From positions 1 through 44,456 of the forward strand of contig VYCT01000025.1 in NCBI GenBank assembly GCA_009843785.1: a stretch of DNA of 44,456 nucleotides, given 5' to 3'. Shown here piece by piece: positions 7,427 through 15,393 of the stretch. The position numbers and the translations under genes were made by a program. This stretch comes from Candidatus Poribacteria bacterium. Its GTDB lineage: Bacteria > Poribacteria > WGA-4E > WGA-3G. How positions within the stretch are numbered: position 1 is the first letter of the stretch; each line of letters opens with the position of its first letter. Below the pieces are notes generated by a model. It was not told the origin of the DNA. It worked only from the letters and a program-made list of their open reading frames with translations, and made no database searches.

Positions 7427-9436
7427 TTGGCTGCTAATACTTTTAAAGACAATTTTGGGGAAAACAGCAGGTCGAATTCAAAAATTCGGTTTTCTGCTAT
7501 CCTCGTAGGGCTACTTTTAGTAGGTGCAATGTGTGCCATCACACCCTACAACAACTATTTCCTACAAAATACCAAAATTGCAGGCAATCATCTCCCCGTC
7601 GGTTCAATCTTCGGACTCCTCCTTCTGGTCTTTCTCGTCAATGTACCCTTGCGGAAGTTCATGCGGAGCAGCCGTTTTGCCTTCTCCGCACTCGAATTGA
7701 CGGTTATTTGGATGATGCTAATCGTGGCGGTCGGCATTCCGTCAATGGGGTTACTGCAATTTCTGCTGCCCTCCCTTGTCGCGCTCCGATACTTCGCAAC
7801 GACCGAAAACGATTGGGCCGAAACGCTCCACCCGCACATTCCAGAGTGGCTCGTTGTCACTGATTCTCGGGCTGTAACAGATTTCTATGAAGGCATCTCT
7901 GCGGGTGAAAGTGTCCCGTGGGTGTTCTGGATCAAGCCGTTGCTTATCTGGGGACTTTTCGTCCTCATCTTCTATTTTACAACGCTCTGCCTCTCAACAA
8001 TCCTCCGGAAGCAGTGGGTAGAACGTGAACGATTTTCGTTTCCACTCATTCAGATTCCGATACAACTCGCTGCGGAACCGGCACGCGGTACACTTCTCAA
8101 CACCTTTTTCAAAAGCCGACTCCTTTGGGCAGGGATGGCACTGCCTGTGGTGTTGCACCTGATCAACGGATTGCACGCGCATTTTCCAAAGGTGCCAGAA
8201 ATTCCACTGATTTATAATATCTACACCGTCTTTACTGAAAAACCGTGGCACACACTCGGATGGTGGCCCGCGATGCGGTTCGTCATCTATTTTTCAGTTA
8301 TCGGGATCGCCTCTTTACTGACACTTGAAGTCTCATTCAGCCTCTGGTTCTTCTACCTCTTTTTCAAACTTCAATATATCATCATGAATGCGGTCGGACT
8401 CAGCATCGGTCCGTGGATTAGTTGTAGCCGTCAAGTGATGGGAGGGTATCTCGTCTTTGTCCCCGCGGTTTTCTGGATAGGACGTGAACATATTGCAACA
8501 ATCTTTAGGAAAACCTTTGGTCTCGGGCACGCAAGAACAACCTCCACTACTTTGGCGCGGCAACCGATAGACGACTCAAACGAACCGGTTTCATATCGTA
8601 TCGCACTGCTCGGTTTTCTTTTTGGGTTCATCACCTTAGTGATATTTTTAGCTATTGCAGGTATTACAACATGGGTTGCCGTCGTGACGTTGCTCTCTAT
8701 CTTTATCACGTCTATTGTGTTGACGTGGATGGTCGTAAACGGCGGATTGTTGCTCGTCCAGGCGCCTTTTTTCCCTTCAGAATACATTGATATCACCTTG
8801 GGGTCCAATGCGTTGGGGCATAAGAGTCTCGCAATTCTAAGTTTCCAACGCACGTTCCTGCGGGATTGGGGCGAGTTTATGATGCCAAACTTCCTGCACA
8901 GTTTCAAGGCAGCGGATGAGGTGAAACTCGCACGCCGACGCGTTGTACCGATTTTGGGCATCGCAATTGTCGTTGCAATTCTTATCTCTGTTTATGCCTC
9001 ATTGACGCTGATTTACGACAAGGGCGCGCTATTTTTACAGAGTTGGTCCTTCGTCGTCGCACCGCGTAACTATTTTCAACGGATGAACAATCTTATCCAA
9101 TTTCCTATCGAGACAAAGTGGGGCGAGGTCTACAGTATGATTGCTGGTGCCGGGTTTACTGGCTTTATGCTCTGGATGCGACAGAACTTCGTCTGGTGGT
9201 CCTTACATCCGATTGGTTATTTGTTGGGTGCGACGTATCCGCCATTTCATCTCTGGTCATCAATCTTGGTTGGATGGTTCATTAAATACATGGCACTGAA
9301 GTTCGGTGGTGCCTCGACGTATCGAAAGATTCGACCGATCGCGTTCGGCTTGATCTTCGGTGAGTATGTAATGGTAGCGTTATGGATGATCGTCGGGATG
9401 TTTACAGGCATCGGTTATTTCGCGCTGCCATCGTGA
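7427..9436 (+). CDS. Polytopic membrane protein, DUF6785/DUF6784-like
   Basis: The 669-residue protein has about 12-14 hydrophobic segments spread over its length and a cytoplasmic-looking N terminus. It resembles a family of large membrane proteins annotated DUF6785/DUF6784 in planctomycete- and poribacteria-type genomes; the function is not established to my knowledge. The layout suits a transporter, and its position between a sulfatase and a sugar-acid dehydratase suggests uptake of a catabolic substrate (inference). The start is a TTG at 7427 behind a G-rich stretch (7410-7414). The next internal Met falls inside the first membrane helix, so the TTG start is preferred. It lies 44 bases after the sulfatase stop and 50 bases before the next gene. 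Confidence 0.8.
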   Translation: MAANTFKDNFGENSRSNSKIRFSAILVGLLLVGAMCAITPYNNYFLQNTKIAGNHLPVGSIFGLLLLVFLVNVPLRKFMRSSRFAFSALELTVIWMMLIVAVGIPSMGLLQFLLPSLVALRYFATTENDWAETLHPHIPEWLVVTDSRAVTDFYEGISAGESVPWVFWIKPLLIWGLFVLIFYFTTLCLSTILRKQWVERERFSFPLIQIPIQLAAEPARGTLLNTFFKSRLLWAGMALPVVLHLINGLHAHFPKVPEIPLIYNIYTVFTEKPWHTLGWWPAMRFVIYFSVIGIASLLTLEVSFSLWFFYLFFKLQYIIMNAVGLSIGPWISCSRQVMGGYLVFVPAVFWIGREHIATIFRKTFGLGHARTTSTTLARQPIDDSNEPVSYRIALLGFLFGFITLVIFLAIAGITTWVAVVTLLSIFITSIVLTWMVVNGGLLLVQAPFFPSEYIDITLGSNALGHKSLAILSFQRTFLRDWGEFMMPNFLHSFKAADEVKLARRRVVPILGIAIVVAILISVYASLTLIYDKGALFLQSWSFVVAPRNYFQRMNNLIQFPIETKWGEVYSMIAGAGFTGFMLWMRQNFVWWSLHPIGYLLGATYPPFHLWSSILVGWFIKYMALKFGGASTYRKIRPIAFGLIFGEYVMVALWMIVGMFTGIGYFALPS

Positions 9437-9442
9437 CCTATA

Positions 9443-9461
9443 AGCTATCGCAACGATAGCT
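9443..9461. other. Intra-operon perfect hairpin
   Basis: AGCTATCG, loop CAA, CGATAGCT is an eight-pair perfect stem in the 50-base gap between the membrane-protein and dehydratase genes. No T-run follows, so a role in RNA processing or stability, or a repeat relic, is likelier than termination. Confidence 0.55.
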
Positions 9462-9486
9462 ACCTGATTTCTGAAGGAATTATATT

Positions 9487-10689
9487 ATGCACGCCAATGA
9501 AAACAAGCTCACGGCTACATGGAAAGAACGTGCAAAAACGCGGCATACCGTTACTGGAATTCGGATGTGGCATGTTAATCTGAACCCTCGCGCGATGCCC
9601 GGTTTAGGGTTTGCCAAAGGACAGTGGCAGAAACCGACTACCCAGGCGGCGCACGTTGACTGGCGCGGCCCCTTCGCAACACAAGCAGGGGCGTTAATCG
9701 TAGAGATAACGACTGATAAAGGCTTAAAAGGATACGGTCTCGGCGGCGGTGGACTTGCTGGCGCGCTGGTTATTGAAAAACACCTTCAGCACTTTGTTAT
9801 CGGACGCGATCCGCTTGATGTTGAGGAGATATGGGAACATCTGTATCATATTACCTCAATTTATGGGCGGCGCGGTTTAGTGATTTACGCATTGAGCGGT
9901 ATAGAACTCGCACTCGTTGATTTGTGTGGGAAGATTGTGGACGCGCCTGTTTACAGTCTCGTGACAGAGACACCGTGCCTTAAAATTCCGGCTTATGCGA
10001 CGGGTGCCGATGTCGGTTATTACGCAGAGAAAGGATTCGCCGCCTGCAAGCTACCGCTCCGCAACGGACTTGCTGAGGAGGAGGATGGGTTCGCAGAAAA
10101 TGTGGAGATGATACATGCTGCACGGGAGGCTATCGGACCAGAGGTGGAACTAATGGCAGACATCTATCTCCGTTGGGATGTAGACTACACGCGCCGTTTC
10201 GCGGAAGCAGCTTCCGATGTGAATCTCAAATGGATTGAGGAACCTATCCCGCTTGACGACTACGCAGGCATGGCGCAACTCGTCCAAGATGTCCAACCGA
10301 CTTGGATTGTCTCCGGCGAACATGAATTCACACGATACGGATTTCGTGAATTACTGCGTTGGAAGGCAGCGGATATGATTCAACCCGATATTAGTTGGGC
10401 GGGTGGTTTCACTGAATGCCTACGCATCGCCAGCGAAGCCGCTGAACTCAATATCCCAACATGGTTGCATCAAGCGGGAACACCGTGGGGTTTACATCTC
10501 ACCGCTTGTCTTCCGATGTCGTGTATGGCAGAGACCTTTGGTCCCTCCCGCGACGGCGTTGAAAACGAACTATATAGCCGCTTGCGCCCTGAACCTCACG
10601 ATGGGTTTTTCAGCCTCAACGATGCATCGGGGTTCGGTGTAGATATGGACGAAGCGTTGTTAGAGGCATACACGGTTGATAGATTATAG
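9487..10689 (+). CDS. Enolase-superfamily dehydratase, L-rhamnonate-dehydratase-like
   Basis: The 400-residue protein is a mandelate racemase/muconate lactonizing enzyme family member. Likely Mg2+ ligands are D225 (ADIYLRW), E251 (WIEEP) and E278 (SGEHE); H29, D301 and H328 are candidate active-site residues. The SGEHEFTRYGF stretch and the D/E/E spacing match the L-rhamnonate dehydratase subgroup, which converts L-rhamnonate or related acid sugars to 2-keto-3-deoxy acids. GAAGGAA precedes the ATG at good spacing. As the last gene of the sulfatase operon it may process a desulfated sugar acid. The exact substrate cannot be fixed, since the superfamily contains many acid-sugar dehydratases. 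Confidence 0.88.
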   Translation: MHANENKLTATWKERAKTRHTVTGIRMWHVNLNPRAMPGLGFAKGQWQKPTTQAAHVDWRGPFATQAGALIVEITTDKGLKGYGLGGGGLAGALVIEKHLQHFVIGRDPLDVEEIWEHLYHITSIYGRRGLVIYALSGIELALVDLCGKIVDAPVYSLVTETPCLKIPAYATGADVGYYAEKGFAACKLPLRNGLAEEEDGFAENVEMIHAAREAIGPEVELMADIYLRWDVDYTRRFAEAASDVNLKWIEEPIPLDDYAGMAQLVQDVQPTWIVSGEHEFTRYGFRELLRWKAADMIQPDISWAGGFTECLRIASEAAELNIPTWLHQAGTPWGLHLTACLPMSCMAETFGPSRDGVENELYSRLRPEPHDGFFSLNDASGFGVDMDEALLEAYTVDRL

Positions 10690-10727
10690 TGTGGTCAAGC
10701 TACACGGAATGATTGGCAACCGAGACC

Positions 10728-10901
10728 TATACTGTTGCTTTGTCCATTTTCAAGTTAGAGGTAAATTCAGTTCGTAGTAGGGCAATTCATTGCCCCGTTG
10801 TACAAATAATGGTTTGCAATCGAAAGATATACTGTTGCTTTGTCCATTTTCAAGTTAGAGGTAAATTCAGTTCGTAGTAGGGCAATTCATTGCCCCGTTG
10901 T
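10728..10901. repeat. Tandem repeat, 100-bp period, with internal hairpins
   Basis: A 74-base sequence at 10728-10801 recurs at 10828-10901 with no visible difference. The bases just before each copy are also similar, so the unit is about 100 bases. Each copy carries GGGCAAT-TC-ATTGCCC (10780-10795 and 10880-10895), a seven-pair hairpin preceded by TTCGTAGTAG. It lies between convergent genes. Confidence 0.85.
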
Positions 10902-10903
10902 TG

Positions 10904-10941
10904 GGTTCGTAGTAGTGCGATAAATCGCACTACTACGAACC
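10904..10941. terminator. Perfect 38-bp palindrome between convergent genes
   Basis: An 18-base arm beginning GGTTCGTAGTAG pairs perfectly with its complement around a two-base AA centre. It could act as a two-way terminator for the dehydratase and for the minus-strand gene ending at 10964, although no T-run follows. Its arm shares TTCGTAGTAG with the tandem repeat, so it is probably a member of a dispersed palindrome family. Confidence 0.6.
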
Positions 10942-10963
10942 GATCCTATTCATTCTCCGATGA

Positions 10964-11779
10964 TTAAGGGGTTGGATGTAAGGAGACAGATGTTAATTGA
11001 TCGTGTGCCCAGCCGCTGCAATCGCTGTGGACATAGACGATATCGTTGATGACAATGCGGCGATTGTTCGGATATTTAGCCACTAAATCGTGTCCTCGCA
11101 AGTAGCGACCGTCATAGCGTCTGAAGAAGACTGTGCGTCCACCATTTTCGATGTATATCTCAGCAAGTTCGCCACCGTGAGGCTCGGAAATGTCAACGTC
11201 TAAAATACGAAGACAGTGAAAAGTAGTTTCACCAATTGTCACGTTGTATGTGCCAGCACCGAAACCTTGACCATCGGTGATTTTGTACGAGCCATCAGCT
11301 TGAAGTGCGTACCGACCATCGTCTATAATCCGTCGTTTTAAGGGACCACCCCACTGATCTTCAAACCACTCGTCACCGATTGTGTAGGAGACTTGTTTAC
11401 CATCGACTATATTAACTATCGAAATCCATCTGGTATGGGTATCGTCAACTGTTGCGTACATCATAACCGGGGGATTTACGTCGGGCCAGTCCCTCGGTGC
11501 TAACCATTCCCTAACTTGAAGTTCTACACAATCAATACCCCGAATTGTCGCAGGTCTGGTCGGCGTAATCTCTACGATTGCGTCGAGTTCAAGCGTGTTG
11601 GCATCATACTCAGCGCGGAAATGAGGTTCGCCCATCTCTGGAACGGCGAACCACCATTGTAGTTCTGGACAGTCAATTTCGGTGATACGATCATCGCTTT
11701 CGACAATCTTCACGTCCGGTCGCTGTTGTGGAAACGGGTGTTTTAGAATTTCATTTGTCTGTGTCTGTTTTGTATTCAT
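10964..11779 (-). CDS. Hypothetical cytoplasmic protein, 271 residues
   Basis: I do not recognise this family. The protein is acidic, tryptophan-rich and predicted beta-rich, with no signal peptide or membrane segment. Visible stretches are ELQWWFAVPEMGEPHF near residue 40, REWLAPRDWP near 108 and WFEDQWGGPLKRR near 137. The repeated beta-strand pattern would fit a lipocalin-like or ligand-binding barrel, but that is a guess. The gene has an ideal ribosome site (AGGAGG, nine bases before ATG), which supports real translation. It lies downstream of the AlbA_2-type gene with a 149-base gap in which I see no clear signal, and converges on the dehydratase gene. Confidence 0.75.
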   Translation of the reverse strand: MNTKQTQTNEILKHPFPQQRPDVKIVESDDRITEIDCPELQWWFAVPEMGEPHFRAEYDANTLELDAIVEITPTRPATIRGIDCVELQVREWLAPRDWPDVNPPVMMYATVDDTHTRWISIVNIVDGKQVSYTIGDEWFEDQWGGPLKRRIIDDGRYALQADGSYKITDGQGFGAGTYNVTIGETTFHCLRILDVDISEPHGGELAEIYIENGGRTVFFRRYDGRYLRGHDLVAKYPNNRRIVINDIVYVHSDCSGWAHDQLTSVSLHPTP

Positions 11780-11928
11780 GTTATGAATCCTCCTGTAGGC
11801 GGGATATTCTGAGAAGATTCAATCCATGTTGTGGAATTAAATTCAAAAAATATTGGATCGCGGCTTCAGAGGTCCTTCCGACTTTATAACAAATGGATAC
11901 ACACCGTTTTTTAGTCTGCCTCTTCTTC

Positions 11929-13134
11929 TCATGAGGACTTTGCTGCAAAGATTGTCAGACGTAATTCTTCGTCAAATAGTTCATATACCGGTGTCTTATT
12001 GCTCAAAGTCTCGCTCTCGTTCAAGATGATACCGACACCTTCCCCTCGGCGTTCTAAAAAGTAGCGTCGAGCGACCTGTTTCCTCATATCATCATCCAAT
12101 GTGATTTCCGACAGCAGACGAGCGAGGAGTTCGTTACGTGTAGCTTGGCTGTAGCGGAGGTTATCCACCGTCACTGTATTCGCCAATGCCCCCGGCGAGT
12201 AGAGTTCCAGCCGGTCGGAAAACATAAATAGGCGTATTTTTGAGACTGTTTTTGAATAATCTCTATGCACAACGGCGTTGACGATCGCCTCAAACACGGC
12301 ACGCATGCTATATTCGGGGTAGTCTATCCTGCCGATGTCCTTCCGCGCGGCGACCGCGTTGTACCTTTCAACGAATTTCATGGTATTTATAATCTGTTGG
12401 TCCAGGGGCCCCTTAAAGTCCTTAGCATCAAGTTGGTAGTTCGCGTCCTTTTTATTGCTGAGATAAAACACTGCTTGAATGAAGCTGTTATAGAGGTAAT
12501 CATCTGGGTTGTCATTACACATTAGCACACCGGCGACAGAGGCGCGGTTCTGATCACCTGCCTTGACAAGCAAACGTCTTTTCAGAAGAAGGTCTTCTAT
12601 TTCGTCTTCTGTAGCACCTTCTGTGATAAATCGCTGATACAGTTCTTTCCTTAATGTGTCTTTATCCGTATTCGGCACAAACTGTTCGTCAAAGGCGATA
12701 ATACGTGCCTGCGAACGGGTTTGGAACAACCGCGCCAACTGATCGGTAGGCATCTTCCGCTTACTACTGCCGTGGCGGGTGAAATAACCGTTTGGGGATT
12801 CGTGAACAAATAGACTACGCGGTACCTCTATTTTTAATACGTTTTTATCGTCAATCCGCAGCTTCTCGGTGAAAATAGGAACCAGAGGATCAATGCTGTC
12901 CGCACAGGTCTCTACGACTGTCTTTTCCGCTCTTGTCAGTTCCTGAAGATTAACCCCAACGATTTCCCCATTGTCGTCAACGCCGATCAATATCACGCCG
13001 CCTCTCGCGTTCGCAAAGGCTGCGATTTCATCAGCAAGACTGTTCCTGTGAGGCAACTCTTTTTTGAATTCAATCGTTGCGTCTTCTCCGAGGTATATTT
13101 TTTCAATGAGTTCGGTCAAAGTGTCGTACATCAC
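11929..13134 (-). CDS. AlbA_2 / RecG-like ATP-binding putative transcriptional regulator
   Basis: The 401-residue protein begins with an AlbA_2 (divergent AAA-4) domain at about 10-130. This contains the signature IEFKKELPH and, later, IAAFANARGGVILIGVDDNG. Residues about 270-400 resemble the HATPase_c_4 C-terminal domain, with EAIVNAVVHRDY (N-box-like) and RRGEGVGI (G-box-like). Such proteins are often labelled ATP-dependent DNA helicase RecG-like, but are better seen as putative DNA-binding regulators. Two starts are possible, GTG at 13134 or the adjacent ATG at 13131; a GAGG lies five or eight bases upstream respectively, and the ATG looks better. The stop is TGA. It lies 26 bases downstream of the oxygenase gene and could be cotranscribed. 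Confidence 0.85.
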   Translation of the reverse strand: MMYDTLTELIEKIYLGEDATIEFKKELPHRNSLADEIAAFANARGGVILIGVDDNGEIVGVNLQELTRAEKTVVETCADSIDPLVPIFTEKLRIDDKNVLKIEVPRSLFVHESPNGYFTRHGSSKRKMPTDQLARLFQTRSQARIIAFDEQFVPNTDKDTLRKELYQRFITEGATEDEIEDLLLKRRLLVKAGDQNRASVAGVLMCNDNPDDYLYNSFIQAVFYLSNKKDANYQLDAKDFKGPLDQQIINTMKFVERYNAVAARKDIGRIDYPEYSMRAVFEAIVNAVVHRDYSKTVSKIRLFMFSDRLELYSPGALANTVTVDNLRYSQATRNELLARLLSEITLDDDMRKQVARRYFLERRGEGVGIILNESETLSNKTPVYELFDEELRLTIFAAKSS

Positions 13135-13160
13135 GAATGCCTCATCTGATTATATTATTG

Positions 13161-13985
13161 CTATGCTTCGGACTGCTTTTCCTTCATCCGTTTAACGGCA
13201 TCCAATTTCGTCTGTTGCCAATCAGCCCAGTTTTTCCCGCCTTCATACCGGACGACATCGTGGATGGTTGCGCGCGGTTGGTAGGTGGTATAGTTTCCGG
13301 TATGCCACGCAAGGTTCCGATAAACCATAAAGTCTCCGGGTCCCAGATGTACCTGAACCGCACCCGGAAATTGCCTACAGTGTTCTAAGCAGTATCGTTC
13401 AGCTTCAGCATTAGACTGCCCTTCAGCAGGTTTCCGCAGACTGGGATCGCCTGTAGATTGTTCTTCACCGGGCATGTCCCACTGCCGTAGATGACTACCG
13501 GGGACGAACCATGTACAAGAATCCGCATAAATCGCACAGTTGACCTGATTGAAGTGCCGCAGATCGTGCCAGACTTCCGCCAACTTTGCATTGACAGTCT
13601 CATCGCGTGCTTCGGGCGGTACCTCAACAACACCGTCTCGATGCCAACCGAGGTGCCACGGGTGCTCAAGCGGCTCAACGAGAAGTCCCATGATGTCAAC
13701 ATGTCCGTGCGTATAGTCAGGACCGAGCAATTTTTCGATAGCATCGCGGAGCTCCGGCAGTTCTGTGTAGTCGTAAAAAGGCTTCAAGTCTAATTCATCA
13801 CCGTAATTGGAGAGCGGCTGAATGCGTTGCGTTTGTGGTCCGTTGAGTTTGTGTGCCAGATCGCGTGCCTTCTCTGCCTCACGACGTAAATCGGTGAGCA
13901 GCAACGGTGGCACAATTCCACGGAGAATCAGATAACCTTGCGAAAGGTATTCGTTTACCATTGAATCCTGAAATTGAAATGCCAT
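13161..13985 (-). CDS. Phytanoyl-CoA dioxygenase (PhyH)-like oxygenase
   Basis: The 274-residue protein carries the Fe(II) triad HxD (H115, D117, in LGWHRDG) and distal H228 (NLAWHTG), plus R238 for 2-oxoglutarate. FVPGSHLRQW is also typical. The substrate is unknown. It differs clearly from the window's other PhyH protein in length and in the long insertion between the HxD motif and the distal His, so the two are not recent duplicates. The start at 13985 has GGAG about 14 bases upstream. Met9 (13961) has AGGA about five bases upstream and is an alternative start. The gene follows the beta-helix gene by 17 bases, so cotranscription is likely. Confidence 0.9.
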   Translation of the reverse strand: MAFQFQDSMVNEYLSQGYLILRGIVPPLLLTDLRREAEKARDLAHKLNGPQTQRIQPLSNYGDELDLKPFYDYTELPELRDAIEKLLGPDYTHGHVDIMGLLVEPLEHPWHLGWHRDGVVEVPPEARDETVNAKLAEVWHDLRHFNQVNCAIYADSCTWFVPGSHLRQWDMPGEEQSTGDPSLRKPAEGQSNAEAERYCLEHCRQFPGAVQVHLGPGDFMVYRNLAWHTGNYTTYQPRATIHDVVRYEGGKNWADWQQTKLDAVKRMKEKQSEA

Positions 13986-14002
13986 TGTATGTTCTACATC
14001 TC

Positions 14003-15373
14003 CTACTTAATCTTGAGTTCACCCCATGTGACCAGTCGTTTTTCCTTGTGCGTTACAGCAGTGATACCGCCGAGCGGTGGTCGTGCGCCCATTGAGGCAG
14101 CTGGACTGTTTGATTCCAATCGGTAGTCGCCATTGTCAGGATTAATGAAGCGCGGATCTGCGTCAATGTTGTTTTCATAGATAAACCACTCGTCATCTGG
14201 TTCACGATCCATGCCTGCAAACCCGCCTCGGATATCACACGACTTAATAATGACCTGTCTCCCTCCTGGAGAGATTTCTGGATGTTTGCCGTGCGAGTGA
14301 TTATCCCAAACAATGGAGTTGGTGAGCGTAAATTGACTGAATTCAATAAAGGTAGAAATACCACCGCCTCTGTCATGCGCTGTATTCTGTGTAATGGTAC
14401 AATGCGTGATGGTTGCCAATCCTCGGGTCGAGATAACGTCAATGCCACCACCAGTCTCTGTCGCGGTGTTTTGCGCGATAATGCACCCGGAAACTTCAAT
14501 TTCGGATGTTGGGCTGCAGTAAATCCCACCACCGTGTACGGCTCTGTTTTGTTTGATGATACAATCCTCAATCTTCGCAAATGACTCCTCGCTGCATTCT
14601 ATACCGCCGCCTGTGTTTTGCTCAATACGGCAATGGGTAATGGAAATGCCGCGTGTGAAAAAAGTGCACATAATGCCGCGTTCACCGTTTTGGAGCACTG
14701 TACAGTCTTTTATCGTTACAGGTGCTAAATCTTGGCAAATAACCCCACTATCGGTATTCTCTGAGATGGTGCAATTAGCGAGAGTTGTCGATCGGAATGT
14801 ATTGAACGTCCATGCCCGCTCTCCCTCAAAGACCACACCACAGCCTCGGTTTTGTGTTACTGTGCAGTCTGTTATGTGCACGTTAGTATCCGTTCCATAG
14901 ACACCACCAGCACTTTGACCGCGAAAGCGCGTCGCAGTCCCTCTATTTTGGGTAATAATACAGTTTTGAATCGTCGGTGAGGCGGTGTGGCAGTAGATTC
15001 CACCGCCCAGATCGTGCACACCGTTTCTGATCGTAAATCCATCCAATACCGAAGTGTGAGTCTCTTTACTTTCAAAAGTGAACCCTCTCGTATTCGGTGT
15101 TTCTTCACAATCAATAATCGTCGCGTCGGCACCACTGCGAGACTTAACGGTAATCTGTTTGCCGCTAAAGCTGATGTTAACGTTGCCTGCCCCAGTGTAA
15201 ATGCCGTCGCTCACCAAGACCGTGTCACCGTTTTCTGCGGCATCAATACCCGATTGAATTGTCGGCTGATCTGCAGGGACATGGATCATTGCTGCAAATG
15301 TTAGCGGACCCAACCAAAACCAAGCAACAACGGTCATGATATACATGCACCATCTACATATTTTTCCCATCAT
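14003..15373 (-). CDS. Secreted right-handed beta-helix repeat protein with TWGELK tail
   Basis: The 456-residue protein has a signal peptide (hydrophobic core about residues 10-28, cleavage probably after the TFAA region). It then begins IHVPADQPTIQSGIDAA, the usual opening of pectate-lyase-like/NosD-type beta-helix proteins. About ten turns follow with recurring G-G-G-I and N-C-x-I or D-C-x-I patterns. Many members bind or cut polysaccharide, but no catalytic set can be named here. The C terminus EKRLVTWGELKIK resembles that of the discoidin-like protein at 4979-5677. AAGAGG lies five bases before the first ATG, and a second ATG follows directly. It is the next gene after the large VWA protein, with a 20-base gap. 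Confidence 0.88.
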   Translation of the reverse strand: MMGKICRWCMYIMTVVAWFWLGPLTFAAMIHVPADQPTIQSGIDAAENGDTVLVSDGIYTGAGNVNISFSGKQITVKSRSGADATIIDCEETPNTRGFTFESKETHTSVLDGFTIRNGVHDLGGGIYCHTASPTIQNCIITQNRGTATRFRGQSAGGVYGTDTNVHITDCTVTQNRGCGVVFEGERAWTFNTFRSTTLANCTISENTDSGVICQDLAPVTIKDCTVLQNGERGIMCTFFTRGISITHCRIEQNTGGGIECSEESFAKIEDCIIKQNRAVHGGGIYCSPTSEIEVSGCIIAQNTATETGGGIDVISTRGLATITHCTITQNTAHDRGGGISTFIEFSQFTLTNSIVWDNHSHGKHPEISPGGRQVIIKSCDIRGGFAGMDREPDDEWFIYENNIDADPRFINPDNGDYRLESNSPAASMGARPPLGGITAVTHKEKRLVTWGELKIK

Positions 15374-15393
15374 GTATGCCTCTTATTTCCGTT

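Noticed and set aside
10728-10901. CRISPR array
   Set aside because: There are only two repeat units, the repeat is 74 bases long, the units contain hairpins typical of dispersed palindromes, and there are no cas genes.
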